Shown: positions 24,202 to 33,565, numbered from the stretch's first letter. The stretch: 64,000 bases of DNA from Rossellomorea aquimaris (GCF_001877785.1 NZ_MINN01000128.1:186001-250000); one strand, 5' to 3'. Notes: generated from the letters alone by a model not told the origin. Numbers and translations: made by a program.

Positions 24202-25620
24202 TTAACTCGCTTTCCTCTTAGAATAAGCCTTCATCTGCAAAGGCAGATAGTCGTTAAAATAATGGTTCGTCTCTTTCACAATCACCTTATAAAGAAGCAG
24301 CAGGGCAATCAGGTTCGGGATCATCATCAACGCATTCGACATGTCCGCAAACGCCCAGACCAATTCAAGGTTCGCCACTGCACCCATACCGGTCGCAGCG
24401 ACATAAATCAAGCGGTAGGAAACAATATAGCGGTAGCCTGTCAGGTACTCGAAGCATTTTTCCCCGTACATATACCAGCCTACTATGGTTGAGAAGCCAA
24501 AGAAAATGACCGAGAATGCAACGATGTATTCTCCTGCAACCCCGAGAGCATGTCCGAATGCGGCACTCGTCAAGGCACCGCCGTCAAGGTTGGCAGAATG
24601 CTGGATGCCTGAAATGGCTCCTCCTGACGGATCCCAGAAACCTGTGATGATCAATACAAGTCCAGTCATTGTACATACGATTAATGTCACGATGAAGGTC
24701 CCTGTCATTGCAACCAAAGCTTGTTTTACAGGATGATCGGTCTTTGCATTCCCGGCAATCAGTGCAGCCGTACCGAGACCTGCTTCGTTAGAAAAGATCC
24801 CGCGTGAAACACCGCTTCGGATTGCTTCGCTTATGACGATCCCCGCGAATCCACCTGCAGCCGAAACCGGATTGAAAGCATAATGGAAAATCAATTTAAA
24901 AGCTGGAATGATCATGTCGTAATTCAGGCCAATGATCAAAAGTGAACCGCCGATATACAGAAATGCCATGATCGGCACAAAGAATGAAGCGACTGTACTG
25001 ATCCGTTGAATTCCGCCGAAAATGATCAACGCAGTCAGTACGGCAAGGACGATCCCTGTCATCCAGTTATTGATGGAAAAACTGGTCGTCATGACGTCAG
25101 CGATCGTGTTGGACTGAACACTGTTTCCGATGCCGAGTGCAGCGAAAGCACCGAATAATGCAAAAGCGACGGCCAGCCATTTCCACTTGCTGCCGAGTCC
25201 TTTTTCAACGTAATACATCGGACCGCCCGAGTACTCACCGTTTTTATTCTTCACACGGTATTTCATCGCCAGGAGCGCCTCGGCATATTTAGTCGCCATG
25301 CCGAGGAGGCCGACGATCCACATCCAGAAGATCGCTCCCGGTCCGCCGATTGTCAGTGCGGTCGCAACACCGGCGATATTCCCGTTGCCGATTGTTGCCG
25401 AAAGAGCGGTCATCAATGTTTTAAAGTTGCTGATATCGCCTTCAGAATCAGAAGAATCCGTATTTGATTCCTTCGTGAACGCAAGCTTAAAAGCATAAAA
25501 TAGTTTTTTAAATTGCAATCCTTTAAGCATGATGGTCAAAAATAAGCCTGTTCCAAACAACAGCACTAAACTTGGTGTACCCCATAGAAAAGCATTGATC
25601 TTGTTTAGCACATCTAACAT
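24202..25620 (-). CDS. Sodium:alanine/glycine symporter, AgcS family
   Basis: This 472-residue transporter has about 10-11 helices. Family features are TALSATIGNGNIAGVATALTIGGPG near residue 75, GGPMYYVEKGLG near 131, and SRGIFSNEAGLGTAALI near 270. It imports a small amino acid (alanine, glycine or glutamine) with sodium. ATG 25620 follows GAGGGGGAT; the frame opens 41 codons earlier without a ribosome site. A cre-like sequence at 25637-25650 lies just upstream, suggesting CcpA repression by glucose. Confidence 0.9.
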   Translation of the reverse strand: MLDVLNKINAFLWGTPSLVLLFGTGLFLTIMLKGLQFKKLFYAFKLAFTKESNTDSSDSEGDISNFKTLMTALSATIGNGNIAGVATALTIGGPGAIFWMWIVGLLGMATKYAEALLAMKYRVKNKNGEYSGGPMYYVEKGLGSKWKWLAVAFALFGAFAALGIGNSVQSNTIADVMTTSFSINNWMTGIVLAVLTALIIFGGIQRISTVASFFVPIMAFLYIGGSLLIIGLNYDMIIPAFKLIFHYAFNPVSAAGGFAGIVISEAIRSGVSRGIFSNEAGLGTAALIAGNAKTDHPVKQALVAMTGTFIVTLIVCTMTGLVLIITGFWDPSGGAISGIQHSANLDGGALTSAAFGHALGVAGEYIVAFSVIFFGFSTIVGWYMYGEKCFEYLTGYRYIVSYRLIYVAATGMGAVANLELVWAFADMSNALMMIPNLIALLLLYKVIVKETNHYFNDYLPLQMKAYSKRKAS

Positions 25621-25636
25621 AAAATCCCCCTCATGA

Positions 25637-25650
25637 TGTAAGCGTTTTCT
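25637..25650. promoter_or_regulatory. cre-like CcpA site before agcS
   Basis: TGTAAGCGTTTTCT matches 13 of 14 positions of TGWAANCGNTNWCA. It lies 17 bp before the ATG, where bound CcpA would block elongation or translation. Confidence 0.5.
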
Positions 25651-25890
25651 GGTTGAATCCTTTTCTATTATATATATTACCACCCCATGCCTGTCCAGTA
25701 ATATGTGAAAGTTTGCCATAGAATGAGTTTTATGAACTATCATAAAAACGAGTGCCGGTTAAGGTTGAAGAGAAGAAAGGGACCTTATATATAGAGGGAT
25801 AGACAAGATTCGATCATCCTTATCCCGACAAACTTCGACAATGATATGTTATACTAGCATAGTAGAATTGCAGTATAAAGGAGTATTTGA

Positions 25891-26250
25891 ATGAGCTGGT
25901 ATTTAAAAGTAATAAAGAACTATGTAAACTTTGGGGATCGAGCAAGACGGAAAGAATATTGGATGTTTTATCTGGTCAACTTCTTAATAAGCATGGGGAT
26001 ATTTGTCATTCAAATGGCAGCCGGCATAGACGGGTGGTTGAACGGATTGTACTCATTATTTATCTTTTTGCCGTCTCTTGCAGTGACCATTCGCAGGCTC
26101 CATGACACGGGAAGAAGCGGCTGGTGGATCCTCATCTCCCTGATCCCGGTCGTTGGATGGATCGTGATCCTTGTATTCATGTGCCTGGAAGGCGAGAGCA
26201 GGTCCAATAAATGGGGGCAGAATCCTAAATTTGGCGGAGGCTATCTATAG
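25891..26250 (+). CDS. DUF805 family membrane protein
   Basis: This 119-residue protein has three predicted helices and the family signature of NFGDRARRKEYWMF near residues 13-26 and RRLHDTGRSGWWIL near 68-81. The role is unknown. ATG 25891 follows AAAGGAG. It is monocistronic, with a strong terminator 10 bp after the stop. Confidence 0.85.
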   Translation: MSWYLKVIKNYVNFGDRARRKEYWMFYLVNFLISMGIFVIQMAAGIDGWLNGLYSLFIFLPSLAVTIRRLHDTGRSGWWILISLIPVVGWIVILVFMCLEGESRSNKWGQNPKFGGGYL

Positions 26251-26258
26251 AAAACGTC

Positions 26259-26297
26259 AACACCCGGCATCCTTTAAAAAGGGAGCCGGGTGTTTTG
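26259..26297 (+). terminator. Terminator of the DUF805 gene
   Basis: ACACCCGGC pairs with GCCGGGTGT, followed by TTTTGATT. Confidence 0.88.
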
Positions 26298-26368
26298 ATT
26301 CAGTGCATCACGGAATGGACTTTTGGCTGGAAAAAGAATAATGCCAGCAATTCCCACGCATACTAGAA

Positions 26369-26635
26369 ATGGGTGATATGATGCGAGGGAAAAGCGAAGA
26401 AATCGAGAAGTACAGTGATGCGATCGATAAGATGCAAGAGGGACTCGAAGCAATGATCGAATTGTATAATGATATGGAAGAGGACACTCCGTTTATCGAT
26501 TTGGAGGACGGGGTCCTTGAAGACCTAGAGAAAGCGAAACGTATTTACGGAGAAGAATATGTGAGTAAAAAGGTCAATACGATACTGAAAGAGGTGTTGA
26601 CCTGGCTTGATTTAGATGAGGAAAAGAATAAGTAA
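26369..26635 (+). CDS. Small acidic helical protein, unknown function
   Basis: This protein of 88 residues or fewer is rich in Glu, Asp and Lys and predicted to be mostly helical (KYSDAIDKMQEGLEAMIELY). No motif is recognised. The start is uncertain: ATG 26369 lacks a ribosome site, while ATG 26378 or 26381 follows GGTGAT closely. It sits alone before a terminator. Confidence 0.5.
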   Translation: MGDMMRGKSEEIEKYSDAIDKMQEGLEAMIELYNDMEEDTPFIDLEDGVLEDLEKAKRIYGEEYVSKKVNTILKEVLTWLDLDEEKNK

Positions 26636-26670
26636 TCTCCTTTAGACTGTATAAATTGAAGGAAAATAAA

Positions 26671-26709
26671 AGACCCCTGACACACGATTTTTTGTGTGTC
26701 AGGGGTTTT
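26671..26709. terminator. Bidirectional terminator
   Basis: ACCCCTGACACAC is perfectly complementary to GTGTGTCAGGGGT, with A-run before and T-run after, between convergent genes. Confidence 0.92.
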
Positions 26710-26716
26710 GGAATTC

Positions 26717-28135
26717 TTACAATCCAACAGAAATATATTTAACCTCCAGGAATTCCTCAATTCCCTGATGTCCGCCTTCACGGCCGAGACCGCTCTGCTT
26801 GAATCCGCCGAACGGAGCCTGAGGCGTGGAAGGGAGGCCGTCATTCAGACCGACGATTCCATATTCAAGCTGCTCGCAGATTTGGATGCCTCTTGTGATG
26901 TTTTCCGTGAACACGTAAGCGGCAAGCCCGTATATGGAATCATTGGCGCGTTCGATTGCTTCTTCCTGAGATTTGAACGTCGAGATCGGAGCAAGAGGCC
27001 CGAATGTTTCGTCCGTCATGCACAGCATGTCTTCACTTACATTGGTGAGGACGGTGGGCTCGTAGAAAAGTCCTTTGCCTGCCTTTCCTCCGGTGACAAC
27101 TTTTGCCCCTTTGCTGACGGCATCCTCGATATGCTTCTGGACTTTTTCCACAGCATCTTCATCGATGAGCGGCCCGATGTCGACGCCTTCTTCAAGGCCG
27201 TTTCCGACTTTCAGTTCTTTTACTTTTTTCACCAGTCGCTGAGTGAATTCTTCAGCAATATCCTCATGCACATATACACGGTTTGAGCACACACATGTCT
27301 GGCCGGCGTTACGGAATTTGGATGCGACGACGCCTTCGACTGCTTTATCAATATCACAGTCGTCCATCACGATGGATGGGGCATGGCCGCCAAGTTCAAG
27401 TGACACTTTCTTGATCGTATCAGCAGAGCCTTTCATGAGCTGTCTGCCTACTTCGGTCGATCCGGTAAATGTGAGCTTGCGCACGCGCATGTCCTCAAGC
27501 CATGCTTCACCGATCGCTTTCGAATCACCGGTGACTACGTTGATGACTCCTTTCGGGATACCTGCCTGTTCGGCAAGTGCAGCCATTTTCAAAGCGGTCA
27601 ACGGTGTCAGGTTGGCCGGCTTGATGACGACGGTACAGCCGGTCGCAAGTGCCGGAGCCACTTTTCTCGTGATCATCGCAGCTGGGAAGTTCCAAGGAGT
27701 GATGACCGCCACGACACCGACAGGCTGCTTGGAAACAAATAGTCTCTTGTTGGTCTGGGTTGCCGGGATTTGTTCGCCATAAATCCGTTTTCCTTCTTCC
27801 GCGTACCACGAAATGAAGCCGTTGGCATACTGGATTTCACCCTGTGCTTCTTTTATTGGCTTGCCTTGTTCCCTTGTCATGGTTTCAGCCAGGTCTTCTT
27901 TATGTTCATTGATCAGGTCGTACCATTTTCTGATGAGTTCGCTTCTCTCGTAGACGGATTTCCGGGACCAGTCACGGAATGCTGTATCTGCTGCGTCGAC
28001 CGCACGCACAGCTTCATCTTTTCCGCCGCGGGGGATGGTCGCCACAACCTCTGAAGTAGCAGGATTGGTCACCTCCACCTTAGGCAGATCGTTCCCGATT
28101 TCTTCACCGTTTATGATCATATTGAAGTGTTGCAT
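26717..28135 (-). CDS. gabD: NAD(P)-dependent succinate-semialdehyde dehydrogenase-type ALDH
   Basis: This 472-residue aldehyde dehydrogenase has PWNFPAAMITRKVAPALATG near residue 145, the cofactor loop FTGSTEVGRQL near 218, the general-base glutamate in LELGGHAP near 248, and the catalytic cysteine in GQTCVCSNR near 282. Overall it resembles GabD-type enzymes, which oxidise succinate semialdehyde to succinate; no GABA transaminase is adjacent, so the substrate is inferred. ATG 28135 follows AAAGGAGG. The 200 bp up to the next gene holds an ATATATG hairpin but no clear terminator. Confidence 0.82.
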   Translation of the reverse strand: MQHFNMIINGEEIGNDLPKVEVTNPATSEVVATIPRGGKDEAVRAVDAADTAFRDWSRKSVYERSELIRKWYDLINEHKEDLAETMTREQGKPIKEAQGEIQYANGFISWYAEEGKRIYGEQIPATQTNKRLFVSKQPVGVVAVITPWNFPAAMITRKVAPALATGCTVVIKPANLTPLTALKMAALAEQAGIPKGVINVVTGDSKAIGEAWLEDMRVRKLTFTGSTEVGRQLMKGSADTIKKVSLELGGHAPSIVMDDCDIDKAVEGVVASKFRNAGQTCVCSNRVYVHEDIAEEFTQRLVKKVKELKVGNGLEEGVDIGPLIDEDAVEKVQKHIEDAVSKGAKVVTGGKAGKGLFYEPTVLTNVSEDMLCMTDETFGPLAPISTFKSQEEAIERANDSIYGLAAYVFTENITRGIQICEQLEYGIVGLNDGLPSTPQAPFGGFKQSGLGREGGHQGIEEFLEVKYISVGL

Positions 28136-28332
28136 GTTTGTCCTCCTTTACATTTGTTTGTATTTGGCGCTTCTTCTAAGTACATACCATCATTTTACCA
28201 GTTCCAGCCGTTTTGTCTTCTGTGAAGGCTAAAAAAAAGAATGATACCACCTATATATGTACGGCATCACTCTGTCATATATACCCTGTTTTTTTGCTTT
28301 CTACACTTTAATCCGGAGAGGGGTGTGTGCAA

Positions 28333-29298
28333 TCAATTCCCGTTATGAGTTGCTGCGGTCGCACCGCCGATGGCTGCTATCGTTGCGGATTGCTGTGCCT
28401 GCAACAGCGCCTCGATGGTGGTGGACAGGTTCATTTGCAGGAGGGATGGCTTTTCAATCTGATTGCTGAGGTGCAGATTGACCGCCATCATGAAATTCAT
28501 GTCCTTTTGCCAGCGGATTACATCGTTCAATGATTCCCTGATTTCCTTTACTTCACTGATTTGATCCTTGCCGTTTGTCAAAAAGGCAAGCATGGCGATC
28601 TGTGGATAGAACATGGATTTCGGTCGTATGCCTTCTTGTTTTAAAAAGTCGAAGATTTCCGTGCAGCGAGTCACCAGTTCATCCGGATCTGCGCCTTCGA
28701 CAAGCGAAAGGATGTGGCTCATCGTCTGCAGATCATTGCCTTTATGGAATCCGGACAGGTTCAACTTATCGTAGAAATATTCAATATGGTCGATCAGGAG
28801 GTCCGTATCCTGTGTTCTTCGGGCAAGCAGCATCGCAAGGGGATAGTCGCTTTGGCCGGTGAGGAAGAAATGCTTCTTTCTCATTTTCTTATAAACTTCC
28901 ATTGCCCGGGATGATATCTCTTCATCCGTGCCGTCAGCGCTGATCAATACCATAGCAGAAATATAGGTATACGCTCCCATCGAGAATCCTTCATCCACCA
29001 GTTTTTTATATGTGGTGATGAACGATTGGAAAGCTGTTTCAGGTTCTTGAAAGCGGGTGATGAGCATGGCTGCGAACAGATAGCGCTGATGGGATTGAAG
29101 TGTAGTGAAGAACCCTACTTCCTTTTTGATAAAGTCTGCCATTTTTTCAAGCCGGTCTCCGTCGAATTCATGATTCTCCGTCACATAAAGGGAAGCGATC
29201 AACATGACGGAACGCTGGTCAGTGACCTTCCAGCTGAGTTTCTTTTTTGCATCTGCATATACGTCTTTATACATTTGGATTTTGTTCAACCGTAGCAC
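28333..29298 (-). CDS. DUF4003-type protein of unknown function
   Basis: This 321-residue soluble, largely helical protein resembles what I recall of the Firmicute DUF4003 family. Recognisable stretches are LIASLYVTENHEFDG near residue 33, FAAMLITRF near 75, and SGFHKGNDLQTMSHIL near 180. The C-terminal tail is rich in Ala, Gln and Thr and probably disordered. GTG 29298 abuts AAAGGAC, so TTG 29289 may be the true start. Confidence 0.6.
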   Translation of the reverse strand: MLRLNKIQMYKDVYADAKKKLSWKVTDQRSVMLIASLYVTENHEFDGDRLEKMADFIKKEVGFFTTLQSHQRYLFAAMLITRFQEPETAFQSFITTYKKLVDEGFSMGAYTYISAMVLISADGTDEEISSRAMEVYKKMRKKHFFLTGQSDYPLAMLLARRTQDTDLLIDHIEYFYDKLNLSGFHKGNDLQTMSHILSLVEGADPDELVTRCTEIFDFLKQEGIRPKSMFYPQIAMLAFLTNGKDQISEVKEIRESLNDVIRWQKDMNFMMAVNLHLSNQIEKPSLLQMNLSTTIEALLQAQQSATIAAIGGATAATHNGN

Positions 29299-29380
29299 GT
29301 CCTTTATGAATAGTTGTTTAAACTATATACGGATGAAAACTGGAAAAGTTTCGTTATCCGGAAATAACACCTTTAGTCCG

Positions 29381-29516
29381 CCGCTAATGATTTCCGTGCA
29401 AGACTTCGCTTTCCGCGGGTAGCCCGTGAGCCTCCTCGTCGCGTTCGCTCCTGCGGGGTCTCACATAAGCTACTTATCCCGCAGGAGTCTTCGTCTTGCA
29501 CTCCAATCAACCGCTG
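29381..29516 (+). repeat. Large dispersed palindrome, copy C
   Basis: It begins CGCTAATGATTTCC and ends CCAATCAACCGCT, sharing arms and core with copies A, B, D and E. A CCCGAACTA-type hairpin lies about 40 bp beyond its right end, as for copy B. Confidence 0.85.
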
Positions 29517-29552
29517 GGACAAACTAACACTAAATGCACTTTTTGATAAACT

Positions 29553-29600
29553 GAAAAAAACCGAACTAAATTGAGAAATTCAAATTAGTTCGGGTCTTCT
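29553..29600. terminator. CCGAACTA-type hairpin after the ArsR gene
   Basis: ACCGAACTAAATTG pairs with CAAATTAGTTCGGGT with one mismatch. It terminates the minus-strand ArsR operon and matches the hairpins at 5366 and 24129. Confidence 0.75.
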
Positions 29601-29628
29601 TTAAGGTGAACCATTTTTGTTTAAAACC

Positions 29629-29952
29629 CTAACCACCCTCACCATCTTCCACCAGATGTTTAAGCAGCGACAGTTTATTGTTCCAGAACCGTTCATAGTA
29701 GGACAGCCAGTCCCTGAGCTCAGCCAGCGGTTGAGGATGAAGGCTGTAGATTTTTTCACGGCCTACTTTTTTCCCGCTGACAAGGTCTGCCTCTGTAAGA
29801 ATCCCGAGATGCTTGGTGACAGCGGTCCTGCTGATGGAAAAATGGGAAGTGATGTCCGAAATGGGACGGTCTTTTTCGGACAGCAGGCGCAGCATCTCCC
29901 GCCGTGTCGGATCTGCAATCGCCTGAAAGACATCATGTTTAGCAGCACCCAT
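29629..29952 (-). CDS. ArsR-family winged-helix regulator
   Basis: This 107-residue protein has the typical opening HDVFQAIADPTRREMLRLL and helix-turn-helix ISDITSHFSISRTAVTKHLG, followed by the beta-wing GKKVGREKIYSL. No metal-binding cysteine motif is seen, placing it with ArsR proteins that accompany SRPBCC partners. ATG 29952 abuts the stop of the upstream gene, with GAGGAA as ribosome site. Confidence 0.88.
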   Translation of the reverse strand: MGAAKHDVFQAIADPTRREMLRLLSEKDRPISDITSHFSISRTAVTKHLGILTEADLVSGKKVGREKIYSLHPQPLAELRDWLSYYERFWNNKLSLLKHLVEDGEGG

Positions 29953-30384
29953 TTATTCCTCGACAACCTTCCTCAAACGGTCATTCACAAGTCCGGACCA
30001 GCCGTTGTTCATGCGGTCGCGAATGATGGATGCCTTCTCGCCGGTTTTGGAAATCGTGTCATCCGCTTCCTTCCAGCCTTCATGTACGACTGTGAATTCT
30101 GTCTTATCACCCAGCTCTTTCAACAGGAACGTCACTGTCCAGCCGTCGGTATCCCATGTAAAGGATAGCTTGTTCGGTTCATCTATCTCCAGCACTTTGC
30201 AGGGAGAGGGGCCGAAAGGTGATTGAATATGGAATTCATGGCCGACAACGGGTTCGAAGTCATTCGGCATGAACCATGCCGAAATTCCATCCGAAGTTGA
30301 GACAGCCTCCCACACCTTTTGGTTATATGTCATGGGTGAAAAGGAATCGAGGTGTCCTCTGCCGAATAATAAAACGGGAATCAC
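29953..30384 (-). CDS. SRPBCC (AHSA1-like) domain protein, doubtful 5' end
   Basis: From residue 24 the protein matches AHSA1/SRPBCC proteins: [20 protein letters not shown], then [20 protein letters not shown] and FTVVHEGW. The fold is a helix-grip pocket for hydrophobic ligands. The first ~20 residues ([12 protein letters not shown]) do not resemble the usual beta strand, and neither GTG 30384 nor ATG 30333 has a ribosome site. The gene may be 5'-truncated or decaying. It forms the usual pair with the ArsR gene. Confidence 0.6.
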   Translation of the reverse strand: MIPVLLFGRGHLDSFSPMTYNQKVWEAVSTSDGISAWFMPNDFEPVVGHEFHIQSPFGPSPCKVLEIDEPNKLSFTWDTDGWTVTFLLKELGDKTEFTVVHEGWKEADDTISKTGEKASIIRDRMNNGWSGLVNDRLRKVVEE

Positions 30385-30565
30385 TCAAATTAAGGGGCTC
30401 TGTTTTCAAAAGCAAAATAAGAATGAACATTGCTATTTAAATCGCAGTCCGCACCAAAATTAAGAAGCAATTTGGCAAGAATCAGACTGCCCGGTGACAG
30501 ATGCTCCAGGCATTTTTCATCTCAAAATAAGCACGGGTGACCGATTTCCCAATATAAACTACCAA

Positions 30566-30754
30566 AATAAGATGAGAAATTCCTCTTATTGAGGAATTAG
30601 CATGAAATATTGAGTAAATAGAGGGAACCATTTCCCCTATTTAGTCCAAAAGCATGAAAATGGACCATTTTACCTTGCCTTAACGGAAAAAACTCCCCTT
30701 ATAACCCCAGAATCCAGCCAGATTCTGCAGGATAAAAGAAAAAACTTCCCTTAT
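30566..30754. repeat. Cluster 1 of 25-bp AATAAG...CTTATT palindromes
   Basis: Four degenerate units are seen at 30566-30590, 30616-30642, 30679-30703 and 30732-30754. They follow AATAAG-GGAA...TTCC-CTTATT. They occupy much of the ~790-bp gene-free stretch between the SRPBCC gene and the AraC gene. The rest of that gap is AT-rich and shows no supported gene. Confidence 0.6.
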
Positions 30755-31174
30755 TATAATAATTATAGGTTACTCACAATGAAGGATGATTTATCTTCCT
30801 CTCAAAAATCAACATCCCCTCCTGCTATAAAAATCATTTTTAGCACATCAACTGGGGTAACAATTAGCATCCGAATAAACGAATTTCATGCTGAGAGAAA
30901 ATTAAAAAAAGAGTTGGGAATTAAGGGAGTATTTCCCTTATATTTTACTAACCCATATACAATCAAAAAGGAGTAGTCTCATTGAATTACGAATAGGACT
31001 ACTGACCGGTGTGTTAATTTTGTTTTAGCATTAAAACGACCCTGTTACACTGAAATACATATGCTTTAATAATTAGAACCATAATGGGAAGCGTCTGTCA
31101 GCTATCCGCACAAATGAACCGGAAGATTGGCAGGGTAAACGCTAAACTTGATTTTAAAGGAGATGGAAAAACTC

Positions 31175-32029
31175 ATGGAGATGCTCCAAAGAATGAATGA
31201 CTGCATCGATTATATAGAAGAGAATCTTCAGGAAAAGATTGAACTGGCCGAATTGGCCCACATCACCCTGAGCTCGAAATTCCACTTCCAGCGGATGTTT
31301 CATATTGTGACAGGATTGACTGTGGCAGATTACATTCGCAGGAGGCGGCTGACACTTGCTGCCCAGGAATTGACGAATACAGGCCGCAAAGTGATCGATG
31401 TGGCACTTCAATATGGATACGAAACGCCTGAAGCCTTCTCTAAAGCGTTCAGAAAAGTTCATGGAGTATCTCCCTCGGCAGTCAGGGAATCAGGGGCATC
31501 CCTTAAAGCATTCCCGCGCATCTCTTTTCAAATTCAATTAAAAGGAGAGAAAGAAATGGACTATAAAATTGTGCAGAGGGAGTCATTCAACGTAATTGGA
31601 AAAGGACTGAGGATGAAAACGGCAGATGGGGAAAATCATCAGGAGATCCCTAAGTTCTGGAGTGAGGTGAATCATAACGGAACCTCAAGAGCCATTTGCT
31701 CTGAAGCAGGGAAGAGTGAAATGATGGGGATCTGTATGGAATTCAATCATCCTTCCGAAGAATTCACCTATTTCATCGGGGCTGAAAGCGAGGGCGCAAG
31801 CGATACGTTTGAATCCAAGGAAATCCCGGCAGCCACGTGGGCGGTCTTCACGTCAATCGGGGCAATGCCGCATGCAATCAAGCACGTCTGGGGGAGGATC
31901 TATTCAGAATGGTTCCCTTCGACTGGCTATGAACATGCGGGAGGGCCGGAATTCGAGCTGTATCCATCAGGCAATGTTGAAGATGAAGACTACCGAAGTG
32001 AAGTGTGGATTCCGATTAAAAAGAAATAA
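31175..32029 (+). CDS. AraC-family regulator with GyrI-like effector-binding domain
   Basis: This 284-residue protein has an N-terminal pair of AraC helix-turn-helices (residues ~5-105: LAELAHITLSSKFHFQRMFH and ALQYGYETPEAFSKAFRKV). A GyrI-like small-molecule-binding domain follows to the end, with VQRESFNVIGKGLRM and PEFELYPSG. Such proteins often sense drugs or cationic compounds. ATG 31175 is chosen 12 bp after AAAGGAG; ATG 31163 abuts the site. No adjacent target gene is obvious. Confidence 0.8.
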   Translation: MEMLQRMNDCIDYIEENLQEKIELAELAHITLSSKFHFQRMFHIVTGLTVADYIRRRRLTLAAQELTNTGRKVIDVALQYGYETPEAFSKAFRKVHGVSPSAVRESGASLKAFPRISFQIQLKGEKEMDYKIVQRESFNVIGKGLRMKTADGENHQEIPKFWSEVNHNGTSRAICSEAGKSEMMGICMEFNHPSEEFTYFIGAESEGASDTFESKEIPAATWAVFTSIGAMPHAIKHVWGRIYSEWFPSTGYEHAGGPEFELYPSGNVEDEDYRSEVWIPIKKK

Positions 32030-32038
32030 CCCCATCAA

Positions 32039-32070
32039 AAAGAAGCTTGTGTCCACAAGCTTCTTTTTCT
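32039..32070. terminator. Bidirectional terminator
   Basis: AAAGAAGCTTGTG and CACAAGCTTCTTT form a perfect stem with a two-base loop, followed by Ts, between convergent genes. Confidence 0.92.
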
Positions 32071-32072
32071 GT

Positions 32073-32621
32073 TTACTTCAATTTCTTCGAATAGATAAGG
32101 GGAGCCTCCATTTTATCTCCATCTTGTTTCACCAATTCTATCAGGCCAACTTCCTTGATCCTGCCCTTTGTGAGGCCTATACGATCGACACAATAATGAA
32201 AAGCCTTTGACAGCCCAGTTGCTTCAAGATTGTTTGCAAGAGTGCAGTGGGGGATCCACTGTCCAGGTTCATATAATTTATTGGCCTCTGTACTGAACGT
32301 ATCAAAGTGTTTATGATGATCGGTATGGAAATTCAGCAGCTCCTTCGTCATCGTAGGGGACAAAAATAAGGTATTGTAATTTAAGAAAGTGCCCACATGA
32401 TTGAAGGTGACGCCAAAACTCTCATTATCATCATAAAAAATTTCCATCTGCCTTATGTAATTTTCCTTATCCAATTCTTTATAGCTTGCCAGTGTCAGAT
32501 GAGGTCTGCCGTCCTGGACTTCGTCTATGTAGTAGGAAATATCCTCATCGCGCAGTTCTTTCCACACATCTTTGATCAGCCGTTCCGTTTTTTCATCGAA
32601 TAGGGCAACCACCCAGTACAT
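32073..32621 (-). CDS. 2H phosphoesterase (2'-5' RNA ligase-like)
   Basis: This 182-residue protein carries the two H-x-T motifs of the 2H family, PHLTLA near residue 40 and PHCTLA near 124. Enzymes of this fold hydrolyse 2',3'-cyclic phosphodiesters or join RNA ends. The substrate here is unknown. It starts at ATG 32621 and is monocistronic. Confidence 0.8.
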   Translation of the reverse strand: MYWVVALFDEKTERLIKDVWKELRDEDISYYIDEVQDGRPHLTLASYKELDKENYIRQMEIFYDDNESFGVTFNHVGTFLNYNTLFLSPTMTKELLNFHTDHHKHFDTFSTEANKLYEPGQWIPHCTLANNLEATGLSKAFHYCVDRIGLTKGRIKEVGLIELVKQDGDKMEAPLIYSKKLK

Positions 32622-32730
32622 ATCGTAACCACCTTAATTGATGTATTCTAACTTCAATACCCCACTTCGCTCGGGGATAACCATCTCTGGTATATCTTTA
32701 CGGACTCCAGTGAAAGAAGTTTCAAAAACG

Positions 32731-32759
32731 TTGTCCCGGATCCTCCAATACTATAAAAT
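32731..32759 (+). promoter_or_regulatory. SigA-type promoter for lutR
   Basis: TTGTCC at 32731-32736 and TAAAAT at 32754-32759 are 17 bp apart, giving a start near 32766, about 23 bp before the gene. Confidence 0.6.
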
Positions 32760-32788
32760 CAGACTTAGGAACATTGATGGGGTGAGAA

Positions 32789-33511
32789 TTGTTGAATTAT
32801 AAACGTATAAAACCGCGAAAGATCTATGAGGAAGTGGCCGAGGCACTGATCGATATGATCAAGTCCGGTCAATTGAAGAGCGGGGACAAGCTTGAATCGG
32901 TTCAGCAGCTGGCCGAAAACTTCCAGGTGGGACGGTCTGCAGTCCGTGAAGCGTTGAGTGCCCTGCGTGCAATGGGATTGGTGGAAATGCACCAGGGGGA
33001 AGGTACATATGTCCGTGAGTTCGACAGTAAGATGCTGTCGCTTCCCGTTTATATAGCTGTGTTGATGAAAAAAGATGATGTCAAAAACCTTTTGGAAGTC
33101 AGACGCATCCTCGAAGTCGGTGCGGTCCAGGCAGCGGCAGACAGAAGGACGGACGGTCAGCTTGCTGAAATAAAAGAAGCCCTCGACCAGATGGAAACGG
33201 CCAATGATCAGGAACTGGGGGAGGAAGCCGATTTCCGTTTTCATATGGCAATCGCAAAAGCGTCTCAGAATGAGCTGTTGATCGGGCTGATGAACAACGT
33301 TTCAGAAATGATGGTCACGACCATGCGTGAAACACGCAGATTGTGGCTTTACTCAGAGAAGTCGACGCTTGACCGGCTTTGGAAAGAGCATCAGCAAATC
33401 TATCAAGCCATCGAGGCGAAGGACGGAACCGAAGCACAAAAATTGATGCTCAACCACCTGCAAAGCGTGGAAGAAGTCCTCATGAACTATTTCGATGACA
33501 TGCAAGAATAA
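32789..33511 (+). CDS. lutR: GntR/FadR-family lactate-utilisation repressor LutR
   Basis: This 240-residue protein has a winged helix (SVQQLAENFQVGRSAVREAL, then GEGTYVRE) and a C-terminal FCD ligand-binding domain from about residue 95. B. subtilis LutR represses lutABC and lutP until L-lactate is present. Tandem TTG codons at 32789 and 32792 follow GGGGTGA; the second has better spacing. Its place directly before lutP and lutABC, and two matching palindromes, support the name. Confidence 0.88.
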   Translation: MLNYKRIKPRKIYEEVAEALIDMIKSGQLKSGDKLESVQQLAENFQVGRSAVREALSALRAMGLVEMHQGEGTYVREFDSKMLSLPVYIAVLMKKDDVKNLLEVRRILEVGAVQAAADRRTDGQLAEIKEALDQMETANDQELGEEADFRFHMAIAKASQNELLIGLMNNVSEMMVTTMRETRRLWLYSEKSTLDRLWKEHQQIYQAIEAKDGTEAQKLMLNHLQSVEEVLMNYFDDMQE

Positions 33512-33514
33512 CCG

Positions 33515-33565
33515 GAAGGCCCGTCCCGCACCGCTTTAAAGCAGTGCGGGACGGGCCTTCTTTTG
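33515..33565 (+). terminator. Terminator of lutR
   Basis: GAAGGCCCGTCCCGCAC is complementary to GTGCGGGACGGGCCTTC around a GCTTTAAAGC loop, followed by TTTT. A near copy follows the EamA gene at 39876. Confidence 0.92.

Noticed and set aside
30779-30976. 65-codon ORF in the AT-rich gap before the AraC gene
   Set aside because: No ribosome site, unusual composition, and it lies in a region of mini-palindromes.
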